Shown piece by piece: positions 26,597 to 32,869 of a DNA stretch of 64,000 bases. The position numbers were made by a program, and so were the translations under genes. How positions within the stretch are numbered: position 1 is the stretch's first letter; each line of letters opens with the position of its first letter. The notes beneath the pieces are model-generated. The model was given only the letters and a program-made list of their open reading frames with translations. It was not told where the DNA came from and ran no database searches. The DNA is from Aliikangiella sp. G2MR2-5 (GTDB taxonomy: Bacteria > Pseudomonadota > Gammaproteobacteria > Enterobacterales > Kangiellaceae), in contig NZ_JADPQF010000005.1 of the NCBI RefSeq assembly GCF_015687155.1, forward strand, positions 186,001-250,000. Direction: 5' to 3'.

Positions 26597-27882
26597 GGGA
26601 CACCCAGCCAAATTTAAGAAAATATCTCAAATTCGATTTGACTTGGTGTGCTTGTCTGAGTAGTGTTTATTTAAGTGCTTATCGAAAGGGATTTCCAACA
26701 TGACTCGCGCTCGTGAAAGCATCATTGATTTAGAGGCGACTCCTTATTATCACTGCACCGCTCGGTGCGTCCGCCGCGCTTTTCTTTGCGGAGAAGACAA
26801 ATATTCCGGTCGAAACTACGAACACCGACGCGATTGGATAGTAGAAAGAATCGCCTATCAAGTGAAATCCTTCGCCATTGAAGTTTGTAGCTACGCGATT
26901 ATGTCCAACCACTATCATTTAGTGCTTCGAGTGAATGTCGCGCAAGCCAGAGAGTGGAGCGAAGCCAATATTATCAAGCGCTGGAAGCGTCTTTACCAAA
27001 TCCCCGAAGTCGTTAAACAATATCAAAAAAATCCACAAAGCGAAGGTATTGCTCAAGTTGCCCAAGATATCATCGAAGAATGGCGAAACCGCCTAATGGA
27101 TATTTCCTGGTTTATGCGTGGATTGAATGAATATCTGGCCAGAGAAGCTAACAAAGAAGATAACTGCAAAGGCAGGTTCTGGGAAGGGCGATTTAAATCT
27201 CAACCCCTGCTTGATGAAGGCGCAGTAGTTACCGCTATGAGTTACGTTGACCTAAATCCCATCCGTGCCGAAATGGCCAAGACGGCAGAGCAATCAGACT
27301 ATACTTCCATCCAGCAACGAATCAAACAGTCGCTGAATTCAAATCATACTTTACCTGTTCCACTTATTGAACTTACTCAATCGGAACAAAGGCATAAAAA
27401 TGCTATCCATTTTACTGAGGCCGATTACCTGGAGTTGGTTGACTGGCTAGGTAGAGCGATTTTGCCTGGCAAGCGGGGATATATCGACGAAGCGACACCA
27501 CCCATTTTGAATCGACTCAACTTGCAAAGCGATGAATTTATCAATCTAATGAAAAGAAAAGATGATTTATCCGGGCTAACGGCAATAGGCTCACCCAGCG
27601 TTCTAACTCACTATTTCGAAAAGCTTGGTTATCGGCGAGTCAGAGGCAAAGCCATTGCGCAAAAGGTTTTCACTTAATCTAACAAAAATCACTTCTGAAA
27701 GTTAATCATCGTTGTTGGTGAGAACCAGCATCGTCCGAAAGCCGATAGATAATAAATCTCCCACTACTTCGTTGTCTAATTTTTACAGCCACTATCTGTA
27801 ACTCTAAATTCAGGACTCGTCTGCATTGATTGTATTTGTTAGTATGGAGTTGTTATTAACTTGGCTGTCCCGGTAAGTATTG
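26597..27882 (+). mobile_element. Y1-transposase (IS200/REP-associated) element
   Basis: The transposase gene is bracketed by related inverted motifs: GGGACAcccAGCCAAatTTAA (26597-26617) on the left and TTAACTTGGCTGTCCC (27856-27871) on the right. The left end also folds on itself, CACCCAGCCAAAT (26601-26613) pairing with ATTTGACTTGGTG (26636-26648) with three mismatches. This is the subterminal hairpin type that Y1 transposases recognise in single-stranded DNA. The limits are inferred from these motifs, and no target duplication is expected for this mechanism. Confidence 0.6.
26700..27677 (+). CDS. REP-associated/IS200-like Y1 tyrosine transposase
   Basis: 325 residues. The HUH pair appears as SNHYHLVLRV (H71, H73). 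A conserved helical region FMRGLNEYLAREANKEDNCKGRFWEGRFKSQ leads to MSYVDLNPIRAEMA, where Y182 or Y145 could be the catalytic tyrosine. The N-terminus YYHCTARCVRRAFLCGED is the usual opening of this long subgroup of Y1_Tnp proteins. It is apparently intact. The gene has a 'cgaaagggatttccaac' leader. It is flanked by repeat motifs, one of which also lies at a gene-fragment junction 1.7 kb to the left. Confidence 0.9.
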   Translation: MTRARESIIDLEATPYYHCTARCVRRAFLCGEDKYSGRNYEHRRDWIVERIAYQVKSFAIEVCSYAIMSNHYHLVLRVNVAQAREWSEANIIKRWKRLYQIPEVVKQYQKNPQSEGIAQVAQDIIEEWRNRLMDISWFMRGLNEYLAREANKEDNCKGRFWEGRFKSQPLLDEGAVVTAMSYVDLNPIRAEMAKTAEQSDYTSIQQRIKQSLNSNHTLPVPLIELTQSEQRHKNAIHFTEADYLELVDWLGRAILPGKRGYIDEATPPILNRLNLQSDEFINLMKRKDDLSGLTAIGSPSVLTHYFEKLGYRRVRGKAIAQKVFT

Positions 27883-27924
27883 AGTATGGAGTTGTTATTA
27901 ACTTGGCTGTCCCGGTAAGTATTG
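27841..27924. repeat. 42-bp perfect tandem duplication containing the element's right-end motif
   Basis: The 42-base unit at 27841-27882 is repeated without change at 27883-27924. Each unit contains TTAACTTGGCTGTCCCGG near its middle. It lies immediately downstream of the Y1 transposase. Confidence 0.97.
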
Positions 27925-27970
27925 GTCCCGGTAAGTATTGTCCCGGTAAGTATTAGTCCCGGTAAGTATT
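27925..27970. repeat. Three further 15-16-bp partial repeats
   Basis: GTCCCGGTAAGTATTG (27925-27940), TCCCGGTAAGTATTA (27941-27955) and GTCCCGGTAAGTATT (27956-27970). These are successive truncated copies of the 3' end of the 42-bp unit, running straight into a truncated cassette gene. Confidence 0.95.
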
Positions 27971-28197
27971 ATGATGATGACGGCGATGGCAATGTTATTG
28001 AGAATGCTACGTTCGTAGCTCATGTTCCTCAGATAGTTGTAGAGGATGAAATTATTAAAATGTCCTGTTCCGATGGAGAAAGCAAAGGCCTAGATATCTC
28101 TAAACTTTTTGAGCAAGGTTTCCTGGGTGCAAATGGTATTGATACAGTCGAGCATCCTGAAGGTGATGGTTATTTTGTGGTGGGTGGTAGCATATAA
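27964..28197 (+). pseudogene. 5'-truncated cassette gene
   Basis: An open frame of about 77 codons reading KYYDDDGDGNVIENATFV..., with no start codon of its own except a TTG inside the repeats. It begins abruptly at the last repeat copy, so its 5' part was lost when the repeat or transposase arrived. It ends 64 bases before an attC site. The product resembles no family known to me, and the acidic DDDGDG start could be a calcium-binding loop. Confidence 0.6.
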
Positions 28198-28261
28198 ACC
28201 CTTTCCAGGGTAATAGCTGAGGGTACTATTGGGTCGAAAGTTTGGTTTAGAGATATATTTC

Positions 28262-28317
28262 ACATAACAAATTAGTCAAAATGACGCCTGGCGGCGCATT
28301 TTACTAAAGCGTTACGT
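28262..28317 (+). repeat. attC site upstream of the DUF2625 cassette
   Basis: 56 bases. R'' ACATAAC and R' GTTACGT enclose a near-perfect hairpin, TTAGT-AAAATG-CGCC against GGCGCATTTTACTAA with extrahelical bases on one arm, as in functional attC sites. It is the terminal site of the truncated cassette. Confidence 0.85.
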
Positions 28318-28325
28318 ACACTAAT

Positions 28326-28979
28326 ATGAAGACACTCGAAGAACTTATAAATAAAGAAGAGCCTGGAATAATTCTTATTAAAGAATTTCTTGAGTCAGCG
28401 AAAAATAGCTGGGAATTATTGCCTCCATCAGACCAGAATGAAACTGTGCTAGAAAAAATGCAGATCACAACGCGTTCGCCTATGGGTGCAATGATTTATG
28501 ATACTGGTGGGCTTTTGATCGATTATGGATGGTTACGTTTCATCGGCTCAGGGCATCCCAAACTATCTAGGAATCTTTCTTCTTGGAATGAAGGAAGGGC
28601 AAATGAATTTTGTTTAGTTGCGGATGATGCTGTTGGTGGATTCTTTGCTATTAATGGTGGTGGCTTAGGTGATGACCTAGGGATGATATATTATTGGGCG
28701 CCCGATACTGCTGAATGGGAAGCTCTTGAAATTGGGTATACAGATTTTCTTCAGTGGAGTCTTTCCGAGCAATTAGCTGATTTCTACCAAGCCTTAAGAT
28801 GGGACAATTGGCAGAAAGATACTGCAGATTTGAATGGAGATGATTGCTTCAGTTTTTATCCTTTTCTTTGGACTGACCAAGGGAGTATAGAAGGCAGTAC
28901 TCGAAAGGTTCTGCCTGTAAAAGAAGAGTTTGATTTAAGACTGGATATTAGTCGTCAATTATTCGAAGCTAATACGTAA
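28326..28979 (+). CDS. Cassette gene: DUF2625-family protein
   Basis: 217 residues. The stretch SPMGAMIYDTGGLLIDYGWLRFIGSGHPKLSRNLSSWN, then LVADDAVGGFFAINGG and GDDLGMIYYWAPDTAEWEALEIGYTDFLQW, is the conserved body of DUF2625, a soluble SMI1/KNR4-like protein of unknown role found scattered in bacteria. It starts 9 bases after the R' core of the preceding attC, and its stop is embedded in the next R'' (ACGTAAC), the exact complement of its 5' core GTTACGT. It has no signal peptide. It probably arrived as a cassette. Confidence 0.85.
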   Translation: MKTLEELINKEEPGIILIKEFLESAKNSWELLPPSDQNETVLEKMQITTRSPMGAMIYDTGGLLIDYGWLRFIGSGHPKLSRNLSSWNEGRANEFCLVADDAVGGFFAINGGGLGDDLGMIYYWAPDTAEWEALEIGYTDFLQWSLSEQLADFYQALRWDNWQKDTADLNGDDCFSFYPFLWTDQGSIEGSTRKVLPVKEEFDLRLDISRQLFEANT

Positions 28980-29036
28980 CAAGTCTTAGAAATTGATTCG
29001 GCGGAAAACGCCTCACTATTCAAATAAGCGTTAGGT
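28974..29036 (+). repeat. attC site of the DUF2625 cassette
   Basis: 63 bases. R'' ACGTAAC is followed by AAG, a central GGCG/CGCC hairpin and AAGCGTTAGGT at the right. R'' complements the cassette's own 5' core perfectly. Confidence 0.85.
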
Positions 29037-29068
29037 TTATTCATAGAAAAAATTGGAGGCTAGTTCAG

Positions 29069-29296
29069 ATGGTGTTATTTCTGTATTTTTGTACTGGTAT
29101 TGTTGCTGCAACTTTTTTGGCAAGTCTTTTTCATGTTGCTGCTTTCGCTTGGCATAGTGTAAGAAATCGCCTTGAGAGTGGCACTTCGGCAAATCTTTCA
29201 GGTAAGCTACTCAAAGAGTTGGCATTAGGTTGGTTTGTTCTTAGTTGTTCGATTTTTTCACTCATTTTATTGTCTGGGCATTATCCAGTTTCATAA
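29069..29296 (+). CDS. Cassette gene: small two-helix membrane protein
   Basis: 75 residues with hydrophobic helices at about 2-27 and 51-71 joined by a basic loop (SVRNRLESG). It is preceded by TTGGAGGC 10 bases upstream. Its 5' core GTTAGGT and terminal ACCTAAC (29297-29303) are exact complements. Small membrane proteins are common in cassette arrays, where some serve as toxins or phage-defence effectors, but nothing here identifies a role. Confidence 0.7.
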   Translation: MVLFLYFCTGIVAATFLASLFHVAAFAWHSVRNRLESGTSANLSGKLLKELALGWFVLSCSIFSLILLSGHYPVS

Positions 29297-29383
29297 ACCT
29301 AACAAGACCATAAAAAAATACGCAAGCAAACAGCGATTGCATCGACTCACAAAAGACGTTCGCGTTTTATGGCGGCGTTAACT
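29297..29383 (+). repeat. attC site of the two-helix cassette
   Basis: 87 bases. R'' ACCTAAC, outer arms CCATAAAA...CGC and GCGTTTTATGG, then GGCGTTAACT. Typical length and symmetry. Confidence 0.85.
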
Positions 29384-29387
29384 GCAT

Positions 29388-29696
29388 ATGGACAGGACAT
29401 CACAACTCGAAGCTCTTAAGCGGGAATTAGAAAAACTATTAAGCGTTCTTCGAGAAGACGAAGGATGTAATTGGCTAAATCACTTTGAACGAAGTCTTGA
29501 GAAAACTTGTTGGTTCCTCGAAAACGGATATGAGCAGTCTCAGCTAAATGATCTTTCTTCTAGTATTAGATCGGTTTATGGTGGGATGGGAAGCTTTAAT
29601 GATTATGTTCCGCCTCAAAGCACATGGGGAACAAATAGATTCTCCAACCGAGTCTGGGAAACCGCATTAGACCTTCAAGTAACAGGAAAACGTTAG
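29388..29696 (+). CDS. Cassette gene: small soluble protein
   Basis: 102 residues, helical at the N-terminus (QLEALKRELEKLLSVLRED) then WLNHFERSLEKTCWFLENG and SSIRSVYGGMGSFNDYV. The Trp-rich, SSIRxVYGGMGSFND-type motif recurs in short unnamed proteins of Gram-negatives. The start is 5 bases after the R' core. Its 5' core GTTAACT and terminal AGTTAAC are exact complements. Confidence 0.75.
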   Translation: MDRTSQLEALKRELEKLLSVLREDEGCNWLNHFERSLEKTCWFLENGYEQSQLNDLSSSIRSVYGGMGSFNDYVPPQSTWGTNRFSNRVWETALDLQVTGKR

Positions 29697-29697
29697 A

Positions 29698-29761
29698 AGT
29701 TAACAAGGCAATGAAAATTGAAGCAGCAAAAAACGCTGCTCAACTTACTTAGGCGTTAACC
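29698..29761 (+). repeat. attC site, last recognisable one in the array
   Basis: 64 bases. R'' AGTTAAC(AAGG), central hairpin TTGA(a)GCAGC / GCTGCTCAA with one extrahelical base, and right end TAGGCGTTAACC. Confidence 0.85.
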
Positions 29762-29793
29762 GAATCAAATCTATCAATTAAAAGGCCATCAAA

Positions 29794-30147
29794 ATGAAAA
29801 TTAAAAGTATGATATTTATAATCGCTAGTTTTATAGCGTCTAGTTACGCCTATGGGGCGAATTCATTTGAAGTAAACATGAAAATATTTCACAAGGATAA
29901 GTTAATCGCTCAGCCTCAGGCGAATGTGAAAGAAGGCGAAGAAACCAAAGCTACTATATCGCTTCCCGGTTACAGCGAATATACATACTCCATTCTAATT
30001 ACTTCTTCAGATGAAGGTAAAGTAGATGTATCAGTTAACTTTGTTTCTGGAGAGCTCACTTTCAAGCCCGAAATGGTGGGGGTAGATGTAGGAAAAGAAT
30101 CATCGGCTATTTATAATGATTTTAAGCTTAAGTTGCTTGTTGAGTGA
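29794..30147 (+). CDS. Last cassette-like gene: exported small protein
   Basis: 117 residues with a signal peptide (cleavage about residue 22, YAYGANS) and a beta-rich mature part. It starts 33 bases after the core GTTAACC. The complementary terminal motif GGTTAAC is not found after the stop, so either the terminal attC has decayed or this is the chromosomal gene flanking the array. No family is recognised. Confidence 0.65.
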   Translation: MKIKSMIFIIASFIASSYAYGANSFEVNMKIFHKDKLIAQPQANVKEGEETKATISLPGYSEYTYSILITSSDEGKVDVSVNFVSGELTFKPEMVGVDVGKESSAIYNDFKLKLLVE

Positions 30148-30493
30148 ACAATGAATAACTAAAGATTGGCGAAGACTAGCAGTTGACTCTTGGGTTGAAA
30201 CTTTAATTTTTATCAACTTAAAACGTCGAGTGAAGAAACTGTGATTCATGAATAGATCAGAAGGATAACCAGGGTCAAATAATCAGGGGCAGAGTCAATT
30301 AAATCGCAGTTATAGCCAGTCGATAAAGTCCGGTTCTGGCCGCTTAGCGACTAAGTAAAATGTTTCAGTAATGACCGCTTTATAGTTGCCTCTTTAAAAC
30401 TGAGGTTGATTTTGGAATAGATGCAACTCCTGGTGTTAGGTAAAATCAAGACTTGATTCGAGATCTGCAAGCTCAAGTCCTGACGCTAAAAAA
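30148..30493. other. Intergenic region at the right edge of the array
   Basis: 346 bases between convergent genes, with no gene recognised. A stretch around 30268-30305 (GGGTCAAATAATCAGGGGCAGAG...) resembles short GGGTCAGAGT-type mobile repeats found beside Y1 transposases in related bacteria, but only loosely. Confidence 0.4.
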
Positions 30494-31645
30494 TTAATTA
30501 CACCCACCCGATATTGGATTGATTTTAACATTTTTATCATCACAGTCTTCTTTATTCCTTACCCAGTGTGAACCATCAAAATATTCAGTTGTAGGGCAGG
30601 CCATGCGACGTATTTTGGGGTTGCCAAACAGATCTCTATCTTTGTCCTGAAAATATTCTATTTTAACACCTTCATCGATCACACCATCGCAGTTATTATC
30701 AATACCATCGCAGACTTCACTTGTAGCAGGATTTACATCTGCTCTTGTATCATCACAGTCCAGTCCGGAAATTCTTGTGCCACCTGCATCAAGATTGAAA
30801 GCGGTGGCGCTTTCGAATCCGTCTCCATCAAGATCTCGTCCGCCATGAGTCGATGGGTCGCAGTCTTCATCATGTCCTCGTCCGTCAGCGACTTCGACAT
30901 TGCCAGGATAACGGTTAGGATCATTATCATCACAATCCGAACCTCCACAAGCTATCGAATCGATTCCGTCGCCATCTGCATCGGCGGTGACGCATTGCTC
31001 ATTTCTAATGGTTGCTATTGAGCTGGTAGCTATCTGGGTGGTGGCCAAAGTCGCCGGAATTTGTTCAATAGGTCTGTTTAAAGTAGCGATAGCATCAATA
31101 TCTGCGCCCATGGTTTCTGAATCACATCGATTTCCTAAATCTGTTAGCTTTACAAATCGATACGCGGTTCTAGGCTTGGCTTTACCTTTAAGATCAATTT
31201 TTTTTCCCGTTTGCTTGAGCCTGCCAAGATTGACCCAGTTTCTTCCATTTTCGGAGATTTCTATCGTAACATCCTCAATTGCCGGACCAACCTCTACAAC
31301 ATAAAGGTCAGCACCAACATCGTCAGCCAAAACGTTATTGGTAAACTCAACAGTGATACTGCCACGACAACCAAGCGATACCATATTTTTGTTATTCTTG
31401 CTTTGAAAATCTGGCTTGCCAAGTACCTCTTTTTTATTGCGAAACTTTTTATCAGCTTGGGGGTTGCCCGGATAAAAGTGAGTTACGCGATCAGCGAATG
31501 ACTTTTTACCTTGCGGGTATTTGACTCCATCTAATACCTGTTCTTTTGCATTTAGCTGTGAAGACGCTACCAGAAAAATAAAAAAAATGCTTTTAATTAA
31601 CAACAAAACAGACTGAGAATTCTGGCGTGCTTTGACTATGGACAT
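30494..31645 (-). CDS. Exported protein with MopE-like metal-binding motifs
   Basis: 383 residues. A hydrophobic signal segment (about 16-30) precedes a beta-rich domain (about 45-190, F5/8-like in feel: SENGRNWVNLGRL). The C-terminal half has several SDCDDNDPNRYPG / CDDTRADVNP / CDGIDNNCDGVIDEG units. These are the putative metal-binding repeats known from methanobactin-associated MopE and many surface proteins, rich in Asp-x-Asp-Gly calcium-loop-like motifs. It is probably periplasmic or surface located. It is monocistronic, at the border of the cassette array. Confidence 0.8.
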   Translation of the reverse strand: MSIVKARQNSQSVLLLIKSIFFIFLVASSQLNAKEQVLDGVKYPQGKKSFADRVTHFYPGNPQADKKFRNKKEVLGKPDFQSKNNKNMVSLGCRGSITVEFTNNVLADDVGADLYVVEVGPAIEDVTIEISENGRNWVNLGRLKQTGKKIDLKGKAKPRTAYRFVKLTDLGNRCDSETMGADIDAIATLNRPIEQIPATLATTQIATSSIATIRNEQCVTADADGDGIDSIACGGSDCDDNDPNRYPGNVEVADGRGHDEDCDPSTHGGRDLDGDGFESATAFNLDAGGTRISGLDCDDTRADVNPATSEVCDGIDNNCDGVIDEGVKIEYFQDKDRDLFGNPKIRRMACPTTEYFDGSHWVRNKEDCDDKNVKINPISGGCN

Positions 31646-31756
31646 AACCAGCTACCTTTAGCGAATTAAGAATGTAGTCAATTTACCACAATTTATTCGA
31701 CAAATGTGTTAACTGTTAAGAATCTTTCAGAGGTTAGATAGATAGAAGGTGTTATT

Positions 31757-32566
31757 CTAGTACTCTTTGTTCTCACTAGTCTTTTTGAGTACTGCGTTAA
31801 ATTTTTCCATAAAGGATTCATCAAAATTTTTGCGGCTAAACATAAAACTCACTGGTGCGCCAAATGCTTTTATTTTGAGTGAAATGAGTTTATAGGGAAT
31901 TTCTTTAGTTCTCATCTTATAAGATATAACAAGTGGATCATCGAGTAATCCGTCAATTTCACCTCGATTAAGTTTTTCAATATTTTCCTCTAAATAATAA
32001 ACTCCCGGCAGCTGGGATGTATATTTAGGATTGTTGATGATATCGCTAATTCTTTTGCCGTAAACATAGTTCTCACCAACTCCAAGTCGGAATCCAGACT
32101 CCATTAGTTCGGTCAGTGATTTATTTTTATATTTCTGAATATCTTCCTGACGAACAAAAATGGCAAATTCATCTTTACGGTAGGGCTCGGAAAAAAGTGC
32201 AAACTCATTTCGTTCTTCACTGAAAGTTGCATTGGACAAGAAGTCGAGACTTCCATTTTTAATATTTCTGATGTGGCTATCCCAAGGACCGAAAGTAATT
32301 TTTAATTCGCATCCAAGAGCTTTTACTACATTTTGGGTTAGCAGGAACTGTGTTCCTGTTGGTTTGCCCTGGGCATTAACATATTGCAAAGGTTTCCATT
32401 CAGTAAAACCATAATGAAGTACGCAGTTCTGATCCTTCTTTTCTAAAGACTTATTGGACACGGTGGGCGGCTGTCTTTCACTAGCTAGAGCGATATTTGT
32501 AACGGAGAAGACTACCAGGACGAAAATCAATCCGGATAATTTGAAGTCAATTTGCGGCTTTTCCAT
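31757..32566 (-). CDS. Periplasmic solute-binding protein (SBP family 3-like)
   Basis: 269 residues from the ATG at 32566. The longer open frame to 32668 has no signal sequence at its start. A signal peptide (LIFVLVVFSVTNIALA) is followed by the bilobed fold pattern of polar amino-acid-type binding proteins: YGFTEWKPLQYVNAQGKPTGTQFLL, then LDFLSNATFSEERNEFALFSEPY and the hinge GVGENYVYGKR. No permease genes are adjacent, so it could also serve as an orphan binding protein or sensor partner. Confidence 0.8.
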   Translation of the reverse strand: MEKPQIDFKLSGLIFVLVVFSVTNIALASERQPPTVSNKSLEKKDQNCVLHYGFTEWKPLQYVNAQGKPTGTQFLLTQNVVKALGCELKITFGPWDSHIRNIKNGSLDFLSNATFSEERNEFALFSEPYRKDEFAIFVRQEDIQKYKNKSLTELMESGFRLGVGENYVYGKRISDIINNPKYTSQLPGVYYLEENIEKLNRGEIDGLLDDPLVISYKMRTKEIPYKLISLKIKAFGAPVSFMFSRKNFDESFMEKFNAVLKKTSENKEY

Positions 32567-32869
32567 TATTTTACTACTTCGCTTCTTGAGGGATATTTTC
32601 GAACCCAATAAACAGGAACAATCTAATTGGCTACCAAAACTGGTTGCTTTTGAGAGTCCTATTACCATTTATTGATAATAGTAAAAAAAATTGAAAAAAC
32701 AATGAAATCAATGACTTCAATGAAAGTATTGGCGAAATTATCGCAAGAAGCAGCGAGGGTTGATCCAGGTCAGCGGTATCTACTCACTATTTACATAAAA
32801 TTCTAAGCTGGTTTTTTGTGTCTGGCTTATTGAGCTGCAGGTATCTGAAAGTTGAAAAGAGTGATTAAT

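Larger units (their letters stand above)
22989..29761 (+). mobile_element. Integron-type gene-cassette array without integrase (CALIN-like)
   Basis: A run of small rightward ORFs separated by attC-like sites, each beginning with an R'' of the form NNNTAAC(AA) and ending in (G/A)GCGTTANNN. In four cassettes the 5' core and the terminal R'' are perfect complements: GTTAGGC/GCCTAAC, GTTACGT/ACGTAAC, GTTAGGT/ACCTAAC and GTTAACT/AGTTAAC. This is exactly what circular cassette excision and insertion predicts. No tyrosine-recombinase integrase is found left of the array within the window. The middle (about 24.5-27.96 kb) has been replaced by non-cassette DNA. ORF composition and products are unrelated to one another. 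Confidence 0.85.

Noticed and set aside
22625-30147. An integron integrase gene for the cassette array
   Set aside because: All frames here were read; none has tyrosine-recombinase motifs. The only mobile-element enzyme is the Y1 transposase.
31211-31501. Plus-strand frames over the MopE-like gene
   Set aside because: Shadows of the opposite-strand coding sequence, whose motifs are unambiguous.
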